Shown here piece after piece: positions 19,059 through 29,141 of a stretch of DNA of 64,000 nt. Position numbers and translations under genes: made by a program. The notes beneath the pieces were generated by a model. That model made no database searches. It was not told where the DNA came from and was given only the letters and a program-made list of their open reading frames with translations. How positions within the stretch are numbered: the first letter of the stretch is position 1; each line of letters starts with the position of its first letter. This DNA comes from Williamsia limnetica (lineage in GTDB: Bacteria; Actinomycetota; Actinomycetes; Mycobacteriales; Mycobacteriaceae): the NCBI RefSeq assembly GCF_003217475.1, contig NZ_QJSP01000014.1, forward strand, positions 1 through 64,000, in the 5' to 3' direction.

Positions 19059-19640
19059 GTGCGCAACTGGAAACGGCGAGGTTCGGGTGAGCGGCTGCGG
19101 ATCACCTCAGAACTCGACTCGCACGAGTCCGACCTCATCGCCTCGCTCGTCACCTCGATGACCGAACTGCTCGACGAACGCCAGTCGACCGCACCGACCG
19201 ATTCGCTGGCCGACCTGACCGGCATCGAGGCCGGACACTCGACACCGCCATCGGATGCGACGCTCGGCAGGCTGTTCCCCGACTTCCATCGCCCCGACCA
19301 AGACGAGACGACCACCGTGGACGCTGTCACGGGCGATCTCAACGGGGCGTTGCGGAGCTTGCATGAACCGCACATCCTCAACGCGAAACAAGAAGCGGCG
19401 CAGGTGGTCCTGAACTCCTTGCCTACCGGCGGTGGCCAGATCTCGTTGAGTCCGCAGGAGGCCGACCAGTGGCTCTCGGCGATCAACGATGTGCGGCTGG
19501 CTCTCGGTGCGATGATCGGCATCAGCGAATCCACCCCTGACCAGCTTCCCGAGGGCGACCCGATGGCCGCCCATCTCGACGTGTATCACTGGCTCACGGT
19601 GGTGCAGGAATTGCTGGTGGTGGCGCTGATCGGCAAGTGA
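19059..19640 (+). CDS. DUF2017 family protein
   Basis: A 193-residue, mainly alpha-helical soluble protein of the DUF2017 family (Rv1332 equivalent), always found near clpS in actinobacteria. No catalytic motif is visible. Conserved-looking blocks are RLRITSELDSHESDLIASL at the start and the C-terminal DVYHWLTVVQELLVVAL helix. The link to clpS suggests a role in the same proteolysis branch, but this is inference. GTG 19059 is the start; the stop overlaps the next gene by 4 bp. Confidence 0.88.
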   Translation: MRNWKRRGSGERLRITSELDSHESDLIASLVTSMTELLDERQSTAPTDSLADLTGIEAGHSTPPSDATLGRLFPDFHRPDQDETTTVDAVTGDLNGALRSLHEPHILNAKQEAAQVVLNSLPTGGGQISLSPQEADQWLSAINDVRLALGAMIGISESTPDQLPEGDPMAAHLDVYHWLTVVQELLVVALIGK

Positions 19641-20800
19641 CCCGGCTCGTGCTCGCGCGGCACGCGGCGACATCTTCGAGAGGTAGGGCACCACAGATGA
19701 TTCCCGGCGCATCCGATTCGATCACCGACGTCGCAGGGGTGCTGGTCGGGCACCACCATCGCCTCGACGAGCAGGTCATTGTGGGCACCGATGAGGTGGT
19801 GGGCGAAGGCTGGGCGACCGGCACCACCGTGGTGTTGCTCCCCGATGGAGCGGTCGCCGCGGTGGACGTCCGGGGCGGGGGACCGGGTACGCGCGAGACC
19901 GATCTGCTCGATCCTGCGAACACCGTTCAGACGGCGCACGCGATCGTGCTCAGCGGCGGCAGCGCCTACGGGCTCGCTGCGGCAGACGGGGTGATGACGT
20001 ATCTCGAGGACGCCGGCATCGGCCTGGCGATGGACACCCGCGGATCTGTGGTTCCGATCGTCCCGGCAGCGGTGATCTTCGATCTGGCTGTCGGGCAGTG
20101 GGGGGCCAGACCTGATCGCGACTTCGGGCGGCGTGCGGCGCTGGCGGCGGGGCCCGGCGTCGAGCTGGGATCGGTCGGCGCGGGCACAGGCGCACGGGCG
20201 GGAGCACTCAAAGGCGGCGTCGGGTCGGCGAGCATCACATTCACTTCCGGACCGGCGACAGGGATCACGGTTGGTGCCGTTGTCATCGCCAACCCGGTGG
20301 GCGCGGTGGTCGATCCCGCCAGCGGACTGCCCTGGGGTGTGCTGCCGTCCGAGCTCGACCACTTCGGATTGCGCCGCCCCTCCGACGTCGAGACCGCCGC
20401 ATTGGCGGCCCTGACCGCAAAGTCGAGTCCGCTGAACACCACGATCGGGGTGGTGGCGACCGACGCCGCCCTCGACCCCGCGTCGACCCGGCGCGTCGCG
20501 ATGACCGCCCATGACGGACTCGCGCGCGCCATCCGCCCGGCCCATTCACCGCTCGACGGTGACACCCTTTTCGCTGTCGCCACCGGTTCGGCGGTGCCGA
20601 CACCGCACGAGAAGACGCCCGCCATCCCGAGGGGTATGAACCCGAACGTCGCGCTCGTAGCCGCGATCGGCGAGGCCGCGGCGACCGTCGTGCACCGTGC
20701 CATCGTCAAAGCCGTGATCGCGGCGACACCGGTCGCCGGAATACCGACCTATCGGACGACGTTGCCATCAGCGTTTGAGTCGTCGGCCCCGTCGACGTAG
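19637..20800 (+). CDS. P1-family (DmpA-like) aminopeptidase
   Basis: N-terminal nucleophile hydrolase of the DmpA/BapA family, which self-cleaves into two chains. The likely cleavage is before T268 in LNTTIGVVATDAAL, where T268 aligns with Ser250 of DmpA. The N-terminal SITDVAGVLVGHHH and AIVLSGGSAYGLAAADGV blocks are typical. It equals Rv1333. Two starts compete: GTG 19637 overlaps the DUF2017 stop, and ATG 19697 has an AGAGG box. The extra N-terminal 20 residues read TRLVLARHAAT, resembling the RHG motif of phosphoglycerate-mutase-like enzymes (see findings). Confidence 0.9.
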   Translation: MTRLVLARHAATSSRGRAPQMIPGASDSITDVAGVLVGHHHRLDEQVIVGTDEVVGEGWATGTTVVLLPDGAVAAVDVRGGGPGTRETDLLDPANTVQTAHAIVLSGGSAYGLAAADGVMTYLEDAGIGLAMDTRGSVVPIVPAAVIFDLAVGQWGARPDRDFGRRAALAAGPGVELGSVGAGTGARAGALKGGVGSASITFTSGPATGITVGAVVIANPVGAVVDPASGLPWGVLPSELDHFGLRRPSDVETAALAALTAKSSPLNTTIGVVATDAALDPASTRRVAMTAHDGLARAIRPAHSPLDGDTLFAVATGSAVPTPHEKTPAIPRGMNPNVALVAAIGEAAATVVHRAIVKAVIAATPVAGIPTYRTTLPSAFESSAPST

Positions 20801-20830
20801 CCGATCACCGATTCCGATACGGAGGTAGCA

Positions 20831-22500
<1,670 letters not shown>

Positions 22501-22529
22501 CGAGCGCAGCGATATCTGATCGGAGACCC

Positions 22530-23177
22530 ATGACCGGATCGCTCGGCTCCTACGGCGGCGGATTGCCATCCGCAGGACCACCGACTCCTGCGCGGACGTC
22601 GTGGCCGCTGTGGGCGCGGTCGGCGGTCGTCATCGGCATTCTGACGGCGTTGCTCTACGTCGTCGAGGCGATCGACGCGGTCAGCAAACATGATTTCGAC
22701 AGCGCAGGTATCGAACCGCGAGAGACCGACGGTCTCACCGGTATCTTCTTTTCCCCGTTCCTGCACGCCGACTGGGAACACCTGGCAGCCAACACCCTTC
22801 CGGGAATGGTGCTCGGGTTCCTGGTCCTGATGGCCCGGCGGTTCATCGTCACGACGGCCATCGTGTGGGTGGTGTCAGGCGTCGGCGTCTGGTTGTTCGC
22901 GCCGCCGTACGCCGTGACCGTCGGAGCGTCCGGCATCATCTTCGGTTGGCTCACCTACATCCTGGTGCGCGGACTGTTCAATCGTGATTTCTGGCAGGTC
23001 CTGCTCGGTGTGGTGGTGTTCATGGTCTACGGCGGAGTGTTGTGGGGCGTGGTGCCCACCGACGGCCGTGTCTCGTGGCAGGGACACCTCTTCGGTGCCA
23101 TCGGCGGTGTGTTGGCTGCGTGGTACCTGTCGAAGAAAGACCGAAAGCGCGACGAACCAAAGGCCCCGACCCTGTGA
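22530..23177 (+). CDS. Rhomboid family intramembrane serine protease
   Basis: A 215-residue membrane protease with about six membrane helices. The catalytic dyad is S134 in GASG and H186 in [14 protein letters not shown] near residue 84 carries the conserved His/Asn of the oxyanion region. It is the equivalent of Rv1337. Substrates are unknown. The N-terminus is a Gly/Pro-rich cytosolic leader and the C-terminus is charged ([10 protein letters not shown]). The stop overlaps the murI GTG by 4 bp, so translation is coupled. Confidence 0.93.
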   Translation: MTGSLGSYGGGLPSAGPPTPARTSWPLWARSAVVIGILTALLYVVEAIDAVSKHDFDSAGIEPRETDGLTGIFFSPFLHADWEHLAANTLPGMVLGFLVLMARRFIVTTAIVWVVSGVGVWLFAPPYAVTVGASGIIFGWLTYILVRGLFNRDFWQVLLGVVVFMVYGGVLWGVVPTDGRVSWQGHLFGAIGGVLAAWYLSKKDRKRDEPKAPTL

Positions 23178-23974
23178 ACCCCGGTGTCGACGCCCCGATC
23201 GGAATCTTTGATTCAGGGGTCGGTGGCCTGACGGTCGCGCGTGCCGTGATCGATCAACTGCCCGCCGAGAACATCATCTACATAGGCGACACCGCCCATG
23301 GTCCGTATGGGCCCCTGACCATCCCGCAGATTCGGGCCCATGCGCTCGCCATCGGGGACGAACTCGTCGAACGCGGCGTCAAGGCGCTGGTGATCGCATG
23401 CAACACGGCGTCGGCGGCTTGTCTTCGCGACGCACGTGAGCGTTACCCGGTGCCGGTGATCGAGGTGGTTCTGCCGGCGGTGCGCCGAGCCGTCGCGGCG
23501 ACCAGATCGGGACGTATCGGCGTGATCGGCACGGAGGCGACTGTCGCCTCCCGGGCGTACGAGGATTCCTTTGCCGCTGCGCAGAACGCGGTGATCACCT
23601 CCGTCGCGTGTCCGAGATTTGTCGACTTCGTCGAGCGGGGGATCACCAGTGGTCGTCAGGTTCTCGGCTTGGCAGAGGGGTACCTCGAGCCGCTGGCTGC
23701 CGCCCGGGTCGACACTGTCGTCCTCGGTTGCACCCACTACCCGATGTTGTCCGGGGTCATCCAGTTGGCGGTCGGCGACGATGTGACGTTGGTGTCGAGT
23801 GCTGAGGAAACCGCGAAGGACGTGCTGCGCGTGCTCACCGCCGCAGACCTCCTTCGCGAGCCTTCGGAGTCACCGGCGCAGCGCATATTTCAGGCGACCG
23901 GCGATCCGGATTCGTTCGCACGGTTGGCGACGAGGTTCCTCGGACCCGCCATCGGCGCAGTTCAACACGCCTGA
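23174..23974 (+). CDS. murI: Glutamate racemase MurI
   Basis: Makes D-glutamate for peptidoglycan. The 266-residue protein has D13 (GIFDSGVGG), the GDTAHGPYG substrate loop, and the two acid/base cysteines C76 (ACNTAS) and C186 (GCTHYP). GTG 23174 overlaps the rhomboid stop, matches the family N-terminus and is preferred to longer readings. It is the Rv1338 equivalent. A short GC hairpin (about 23976-23990) follows the stop and could be a weak terminator. Confidence 0.96.
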   Translation: MNPGVDAPIGIFDSGVGGLTVARAVIDQLPAENIIYIGDTAHGPYGPLTIPQIRAHALAIGDELVERGVKALVIACNTASAACLRDARERYPVPVIEVVLPAVRRAVAATRSGRIGVIGTEATVASRAYEDSFAAAQNAVITSVACPRFVDFVERGITSGRQVLGLAEGYLEPLAAARVDTVVLGCTHYPMLSGVIQLAVGDDVTLVSSAEETAKDVLRVLTAADLLREPSESPAQRIFQATGDPDSFARLATRFLGPAIGAVQHA

Positions 23975-24022
23975 TCCGCCGTCCGGCGGCGCCACGGTCA
24001 CCCGGCGTGGCAGCATGGCGGC

Positions 24023-24787
24023 ATGCGATTGACCGTGCTGGGTTGTTCGGGCAGTTTGTCTGGCCCGGACTCTCCGGCGTCGGGGTATCTCCTCACCGTG
24101 CCCGGGCACCAGCCAGTGGTGATGGATTTCGGTCCGGGTGTCCTCGGATCTCTGCAGCAGCACGCGAATCCGAACGAGGTGGCGATCATGCTCAGTCACC
24201 TCCACGCCGACCACTGCCTCGACCTGCCGGGTCTGCTGGTGTGGCGTCGGTACAGCCCCGTTCCTGCCGTCGGCAAAGGCACACTCATCGGCCCTCCCGG
24301 TACGGCGGCGCGAATCGGCGCGGCGTCGTCGGAGTACGCGGGGCAGATCGACGACATCACCGACACCTTCGAGGTAGGCGAATGGGTCGACCGTGAAGAG
24401 ATCGATCTGGGTGGGATGAAGATCCTGGCTCGCAAGGTCAATCACCCGCCGTCGACGTTCGGGTTCCGGATCACCGGACCCGAGGGCAAGGTCCTGGTCT
24501 ACTCGGGGGACACCGGGGTCTGTGACGAGCTGGTCGAACTGGCCGAGGGCGCAGATGTGTTCTTGTGCGAGGCATCGTGGACTCACGACCCGGCGAACCG
24601 CCCTCCGAACCTGCACCTGTCCGGTCGCGAGGCTGGTGAAGCTGCGGCCAAAGCTGGGGTCAAAAGACTTGCGCTGACCCACCTACCACCGTGGACCTGG
24701 CCTGACGACGTCCTGGCGGAGGCACGTGAGGTGTACGACGGCCCGATCGCAGTCGTTCGACGTGGCGAACAGATCGACATCGGCTGA
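24023..24787 (+). CDS. Metallo-beta-lactamase-fold phosphodiesterase (Rv1339-like)
   Basis: A 254-residue MBL-fold protein with the metal motif HLHADH (LSHLHADHCLDL), a distal GDTG (VYSGDTGVCDEL) and a C-terminal LTHLPPW His. This layout is of the RNase Z/atypical cyclic nucleotide phosphodiesterase type. It equals Rv1339, reported to degrade cAMP; cyclic-nucleotide hydrolysis here is by homology. It lies between murI and the RNase PH gene in the same order as in mycobacteria. The start at ATG 24023 begins the first beta strand. Confidence 0.92.
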   Translation: MRLTVLGCSGSLSGPDSPASGYLLTVPGHQPVVMDFGPGVLGSLQQHANPNEVAIMLSHLHADHCLDLPGLLVWRRYSPVPAVGKGTLIGPPGTAARIGAASSEYAGQIDDITDTFEVGEWVDREEIDLGGMKILARKVNHPPSTFGFRITGPEGKVLVYSGDTGVCDELVELAEGADVFLCEASWTHDPANRPPNLHLSGREAGEAAAKAGVKRLALTHLPPWTWPDDVLAEAREVYDGPIAVVRRGEQIDIG

Positions 24788-24851
24788 ACCCCACCGGCCC
24801 GTGTATCGGCCACCCGACCACAGTCCTGGGCGTAGTCGATAGGGTGGCGGT

Positions 24852-25637
24852 GTGAGCAGACGTGTAGATGGCCGAGTCGACGACGAACTGCGGAAGGTCA
24901 CCATCACCCGCGGATTCACCAACCACCCCGCCGGATCAGTGTTGGTGGAATTCGGGCAGACGCGGGTGATGTGCACCGCGAGCGTGACCGAGGGGGTACC
25001 CAGGTGGCGCCGCGGCTCCGGACTGGGCTGGCTCACAGCGGAGTACGCGATGTTGCCCGCCGCCACCCACGACCGCTCCGACCGAGAGTCGGTCAAGGGC
25101 AAGGTCGGCGGCCGTACCCAGGAGATCAGCCGCCTCATCGGTCGGTCGCTGCGTGCCTGCATCGACCTCGCTGCCCTGGGAGAGAACACCATTGCACTCG
25201 ACTGTGACGTGCTGCAGGCCGACGGTGGTACGCGAACTGCGGCCATCACCGGCGCCTACGTGGCACTGTCAGACGCGGTGACCTATTTGAACGCCGCAGG
25301 TAAACTCGCTGACCCCCAGCCGATTTCCTGCATGATCTCGGCGGTGAGCGTCGGCGTCGTCGACGGCCGGGTCCGCTTGGACCTGCCGTACGAAGAAGAC
25401 TCTCGTGCCGAAGTCGACATGAACGTGGTCGCCACCGACACCGGAACCCTGGTCGAGATCCAGGGCACGGGGGAGGGCGCGACCTTCCCGCGGTCGACCC
25501 TGGACCGGCTGCTCGACGTGGCGATGGCAGGCACCGAACAGCTCTTCGAGGTGCAGCGCGCAGCGTTGGCGCTTCCGTACCCGGGAGAACTACCGGTCGC
25601 CGAGACCTCCGGCAAGCGCAAGGCATTCGGCAACTGA
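24852..25637 (+). CDS. rph: Ribonuclease PH
   Basis: Phosphate-dependent 3'-5' exoribonuclease trimming tRNA 3' ends. Conserved blocks include [14 protein letters not shown], the [13 protein letters not shown] segment, [17 protein letters not shown] (phosphate and RNA-binding basic residues) and [20 protein letters not shown]. Length (261) is normal. GTG 24852 is the start. The stop TGA shares its last base with the ATG of rdgB (TGATG), so the two are translated in tandem. Confidence 0.96.
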   Translation: MSRRVDGRVDDELRKVTITRGFTNHPAGSVLVEFGQTRVMCTASVTEGVPRWRRGSGLGWLTAEYAMLPAATHDRSDRESVKGKVGGRTQEISRLIGRSLRACIDLAALGENTIALDCDVLQADGGTRTAAITGAYVALSDAVTYLNAAGKLADPQPISCMISAVSVGVVDGRVRLDLPYEEDSRAEVDMNVVATDTGTLVEIQGTGEGATFPRSTLDRLLDVAMAGTEQLFEVQRAALALPYPGELPVAETSGKRKAFGN

Positions 25638-26254
25638 TGGGCGGCCGGCTGCTGGTTGCAAGTCGCAACGCCAAGAAGTTGGCCGAGCTGCGGCGTGTGG
25701 TGGAGCAGGCCGGCATCGAGGGCCTCGAGGTGATCGGGCTGGACGAAGTGCCCCCGTTCGACGAGGCACCCGAAACCGGCGCCACGTTCGAGGAGAACGC
25801 TCTCGCGAAGGCCCGGGACGCGTACGCGGCCACCGGGTTGCCCTGTGTTGCCGATGATTCCGGACTCGAGGTCGATGCGCTCAACGGCATGCCCGGGGTC
25901 CTGTCGGCGCGCTGGTCCGGGCGGCACGGCGACGATCCCGCGAACACCGCACTACTGCTCGGTCAGCTCACCGACGTTCCACACGAACGACGTGGTGGCG
26001 CATTCGTCTCTGCCTGCGCATTGGTCACCGCCGACTCGGAGGTCGTGGTCCGCGGGGAGTGGCGCGGTCGCATCATCTCGGAACCGCGTGGCGGCAACGG
26101 CTTCGGCTACGACCCGGTTTTTGTGCCTGATGACGCAGCGGCAGGCGGACGCAGTTCAGCCGAGCTGTCCGCGGCCGAGAAAGATGCGTTGAGTCATCGC
26201 GGGCGCGCGTTGGCACAGCTGGTGCCCGCCCTGCAGAAGTTGGCGACGCGGTAG
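25637..26254 (+). CDS. rdgB: XTP/dITP pyrophosphatase RdgB
   Basis: Ham1/RdgB house-cleaning enzyme that removes deaminated purine nucleotides (dITP, XTP). Motifs are ASRNAKKLAEL at the N-terminus, the EENALAKARDAY helix, CVADDSGLEVDAL with the metal-binding aspartates, and GFGYDPVF near the C-terminus. There are 205 residues, normal length. It is the equivalent of Rv1341 and the last gene of the clpS-to-rdgB run, converging on a DUF3817 gene 4 bp away. Confidence 0.96.
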   Translation: MGGRLLVASRNAKKLAELRRVVEQAGIEGLEVIGLDEVPPFDEAPETGATFEENALAKARDAYAATGLPCVADDSGLEVDALNGMPGVLSARWSGRHGDDPANTALLLGQLTDVPHERRGGAFVSACALVTADSEVVVRGEWRGRIISEPRGGNGFGYDPVFVPDDAAAGGRSSAELSAAEKDALSHRGRALAQLVPALQKLATR

Positions 26255-26258
26255 ACCG

Positions 26259-26618
26259 TCAGACGTTGAACTGCGCCCGGATCTCCTCGGTGCGTTTGTG
26301 TTCCACCCAGAACGACAGGAACGGGATGGTTCCGGCGATCAGGGTGAATATTGCCTTCCCGATCGGCCAGCGGACCTTGATCCCGAGGTCGATCGCCATG
26401 ATCAGGTAGATGAAGTACACCCACCCGTGCACAAACGGCACGAAGTCGAGTGAGTGGTTGTCGAATCCGTAGAGCAGGATCATCTCGGCAACCAGTAGCA
26501 ACAACCACAGGCCGGTGATCCACGCCATCACCCGATAACGCAGCAGCGCGCCCTTGATCTTGTTCGGCGGCGTGATGGTCTTCGGGGTCGTGGTCGACTC
26601 GGCGGGTGTTTCGGTCAC
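26259..26618 (-). CDS. DUF3817 integral membrane protein (second copy)
   Basis: A 119-residue membrane protein (DUF3817), the equivalent of Rv1342c, with three hydrophobic segments (about 30-50, 63-82 and 88-105) and a hydrophilic Thr/Pro-rich N-terminus. Function is unknown. It shares the family pattern with the 6053-6406 gene (W..GLWLLLLVAEM; FVHGWVYFIYL). Its ATG overlaps the stop of the upstream membrane-protein gene by 4 bp. Confidence 0.9.
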   Translation of the reverse strand: MTETPAESTTTPKTITPPNKIKGALLRYRVMAWITGLWLLLLVAEMILLYGFDNHSLDFVPFVHGWVYFIYLIMAIDLGIKVRWPIGKAIFTLIAGTIPFLSFWVEHKRTEEIRAQFNV

Positions 26619-27067
26619 TGATTACTCCGTTGTGAATTGTCGGACGGTGTCGCTTCGGCCTGCAGTCGCGCCAGACGGATCCGGTCCGCTTCCGCGAGCT
26701 CGGCGAGGATTCGGTTGTATTCGGCGATCTGATCGCCGTCGGTGGTGCCGTCCTCGACCATCGGTGCCGGTGCGGCACTCGGGCGCGGCGGCAGGATCCC
26801 CGCTGGGATCTCTTTGATGCCCTTGTCCGCCGCATGCATCTTCGCGACTTCGTCCGGGTTGTCCTCGAGGACGACGAACTTGCGGTAGGCGTAGACGAAG
26901 AAGGCTGCGAACGCAGGCCACTGCAGGGCGTAGCCGAGGTTCTGCCCGGTGCCGGAGCTGGACTCGAACCGATCGAGCTGCCACCAGGCCATGGCGAGAC
27001 AGGCAACGGCTGCGACGATGACCAGCGCGATGAGTGCTGGTCGGTGCCGCTGCTTGTTCGATGCCAT
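26615..27067 (-). CDS. Small membrane protein, Rv1343c-like
   Basis: A 150-residue protein with two hydrophobic segments (about 12-30 and 42-58) and a long charged cytosolic C-terminus ending SDNSQRSNQ. By position it corresponds to Rv1343c; sequence similarity could not be tested. ATG 27067 (MASNKQRHRPALI) starts right before the first helix. It is translationally coupled to the DUF3817 gene. No function is recognised. It is divergent from tRNA-Leu by 60 bp. Confidence 0.82.
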   Translation of the reverse strand: MASNKQRHRPALIALVIVAAVACLAMAWWQLDRFESSSGTGQNLGYALQWPAFAAFFVYAYRKFVVLEDNPDEVAKMHAADKGIKEIPAGILPPRPSAAPAPMVEDGTTDGDQIAEYNRILAELAEADRIRLARLQAEATPSDNSQRSNQ

Positions 27068-27126
27068 GTATTGACCGTACCTAAGTGCCGCAACCCGCTG
27101 GTCAGCCGGTAGTCTGTGGTCTGCAC

Positions 27127-27211
<85 letters not shown>

Positions 27212-27217
27212 CGTGTG

Positions 27218-27251
27218 ACCGCCCCCCGGCTTCGAAAAGCCGGGGGGCGGT
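27218..27251 (+). terminator. Terminator after tRNA-Leu
   Basis: A perfect 15-bp GC-rich stem (27218-27232 with 27237-27251) with a CGAA loop starts 7 nt after the tRNA. There is no T-tract. The remaining ~230 bp up to the next gene show nothing recognisable except a short palindrome at 27483. Confidence 0.88.
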
Positions 27252-27482
27252 GGTGCCGGGAGGGTCGGGGGACTCCCGGCATCAAGTCATTCGGTCGCCG
27301 GTCGGGTGTGGATTGGTCTGCTTCTGTGGTTCCGCACACAGCCGTGATCAACCGGGTGACTGGGTGTGAAAGCCGTCGTGGGGCGGGACTGTCGATAGAC
27401 AGGGCGGCGTCTCCACGTCCCCATTCGGAGTCCGCGGGCTTGGCCGCCCCGTCGGGCTTGAGACTATCAGTCATTCGAACGT

Positions 27483-27495
27483 ATGGTCGAACCAT
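27483..27495. promoter_or_regulatory. Short palindrome over the start codon of the next gene
   Basis: ATGGT-CGA-ACCAT is a 5-bp inverted repeat with a 3-nt centre whose right arm includes the ATG at 27494. It may be an operator or an mRNA hairpin that hides the start codon. Chance is also possible at this length. Confidence 0.35.
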
Positions 27496-27811
27496 GAAGA
27501 CGGCAGGCATCGGTGGAGACAGCGGTCAGCCGCGACGACCGGCGTTCGTCCGGGTGGGCCACATGGCGGTGACGGTTGATCTGGTCACGCTTTATGCCTA
27601 CCAACCTCACCATTCCGGCTCGTACCACCCCGACGGTCTGCAGTTCCGAAAGAAGACGCTGGGGGTGCTGACGGAGTGGGGCATGACCGAATGGGGTGAA
27701 TGGTTCGGCAAGGTGTCGTACACAATCCCTGCCAAAGGGCGGGAGGAAAAGGTCACGCACTGGGTTCCGGGGTGGGCGTTGAGACCGGCCGATCGGCCCG
27801 GGAACGGGTAG
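27494..27811 (+). CDS. Hypothetical protein, 105 residues
   Basis: A soluble-looking protein with no signal peptide and no family I recognise. Notable is a central aromatic and charged region (LTEWGMTEWGEWFGKVSY, then KVTHWVPGWALR) with many Trp. ATG 27494 is likely; ATG 27563 (MAVTVDLVTLYAY) would give a shorter 82-residue product. Its TAG is followed immediately, with no gap, by the GTG of the serine hydrolase gene, so the two are probably one transcript. Confidence 0.55.
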   Translation: MKTAGIGGDSGQPRRPAFVRVGHMAVTVDLVTLYAYQPHHSGSYHPDGLQFRKKTLGVLTEWGMTEWGEWFGKVSYTIPAKGREEKVTHWVPGWALRPADRPGNG

Positions 27812-28810
27812 GTGGCGCGGTACACACTGCACGAAGTGGCCGAGGCCGGCGTGAAGGCGGATGCTGGACACACGATGCCCGCTCGCTTTGTCTTCGCTGT
27901 ACCGTCCGCACGCACCGTCGTCGCGGCGTCGCTGATCGCCGCGCAGGTCCTCGTAGCAGCGTCGGTGGGGGCCGTGGTCTGTGGACCTGTAGGCGCCGAC
28001 GCTCCCAGGCCGGCCGCCAACTCCTTGTTGGTGGCACCCTCCGGTCCCATGTCCGGCGACTATCCGTTCGCGGCACTGACCGCGGCGCAGGCCGCGGCCA
28101 CCGGCGTGGGCGGCCTGGACCTCGATGTCGGGATCCTCGACCTGCGGACCGGGGTGAGCGCGTTCAGCACCTCGGCGCCAGTTCCGATGTTTGCCGCCTC
28201 GCTGGCCAAAGTGATTCTGATCGTCGACGTTGTCGACCGCCGCCGCGAGGAGGGACTCCCTGTCGGGGACACCGACCTGGAACTGATGCGGCGGGCCCTG
28301 GGGCCGAGCGATGACCTCGCGATGAATGAACTCTGGACGCGATTCGACGGTCAGGGTGCCGCACCGCGCGTCAGCACGCGGCTGGGCCTGAGTGGTACGG
28401 CGGCACCTGCCGATCCGACGTACTGGGGGCAGATGTTGATCACGGCCGCTGATCTCACAGCCGTCTATCGGCACATTCTCACGATGCCGAACGCGGACCG
28501 CGATCTGATCATCGGTGCGCTCGCCGCCGCGCCGGCCGTGGCGACAGACGGCTTCGCGCAAGATTTCGGGCTTCTCGGCCCGCGAACGGTCGGAATCGCC
28601 GTCGCCAAGCAGGGCTGGATGTGCTGCGGCGAGGACGGTCGGACCGCTTATCTGCACAGCGCAGGTCTGGTCGGCGACGACGGGCGGTTCGTGGTGGTAC
28701 TGCTGAGTCGACAGCAGTTCGAGCAGGACTGGCAGTTGCAAAAGGACCGGCTCTCGGCGGTGGCCGACGCCGTCCACGACGTGCTGGACACCGCTGCGAC
28801 GATGCACTGA
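27812..28810 (+). CDS. Secreted serine hydrolase, class A beta-lactamase-like
   Basis: A 332-residue protein with a hydrophobic segment at about 37-57 (signal anchor or signal peptide) and a penicillin-recognising fold. The nucleophile motif is S130-L-A-K133 (ASLAKVILIVD). S166-D-D168 fits the SxN/SDN loop with Asp for Asn. The third KTG-type box is not clear (possibly AVAKQGWMCC). A peptidoglycan-related or esterase-like role is more likely than true beta-lactamase activity. GTG 27812 abuts the preceding stop; ATG 27875 would place the hydrophobic segment closer to the N-terminus. Confidence 0.8.
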   Translation: MARYTLHEVAEAGVKADAGHTMPARFVFAVPSARTVVAASLIAAQVLVAASVGAVVCGPVGADAPRPAANSLLVAPSGPMSGDYPFAALTAAQAAATGVGGLDLDVGILDLRTGVSAFSTSAPVPMFAASLAKVILIVDVVDRRREEGLPVGDTDLELMRRALGPSDDLAMNELWTRFDGQGAAPRVSTRLGLSGTAAPADPTYWGQMLITAADLTAVYRHILTMPNADRDLIIGALAAAPAVATDGFAQDFGLLGPRTVGIAVAKQGWMCCGEDGRTAYLHSAGLVGDDGRFVVVLLSRQQFEQDWQLQKDRLSAVADAVHDVLDTAATMH

Positions 28811-28947
28811 CACCGTGGAGCGGTGCGCTTTCGGCTGTGATGTCGATCGCCTCTGTGCCGGTCCGGGAACGCAACCCGCCCATCGGCCGTTGATCGAAAA
28901 GTTCAGAGCCGAGCCGCGTTTACGCAGTGTTCAAGGAGTAGTAGACA

Positions 28948-29124
28948 GTGAGTGACTTTCCGCCCCCACCACCGTGGACGGCCGGTTTTCGTGCCCAGCA
29001 GGCCGCGAAGAAGGCCGAGACCGAGCAGACGTCGCCGCCGCGCAAGAGCCGCGGTGACAAGTGGGAGTGGCTGATCCTGGTCGCGCTGCTGGCTCTCGTG
29101 GTCGGCGTGTTGGTTCTGAAGTAG
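28948..29124 (+). CDS. Small single-pass membrane protein, 58 residues
   Basis: GTG 28948 follows a strong AAGGAG box (28933-28938) and opens a frame ending in TAG at 29122. The product has a Pro-rich N-terminus (MSDFPPPPPWTAGF), a charged middle (QQAAKKAETEQ, PPRKSRGDKWEW) and one C-terminal membrane helix (LILVALLALVVGVLVL) ending in Lys, so it would be tail-anchored. Function is unknown. It converges on the mmpL gene 17 bp away. Confidence 0.75.
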   Translation: MSDFPPPPPWTAGFRAQQAAKKAETEQTSPPRKSRGDKWEWLILVALLALVVGVLVLK

Positions 29125-29141
29125 CACCTGTCCCGGTTGTC

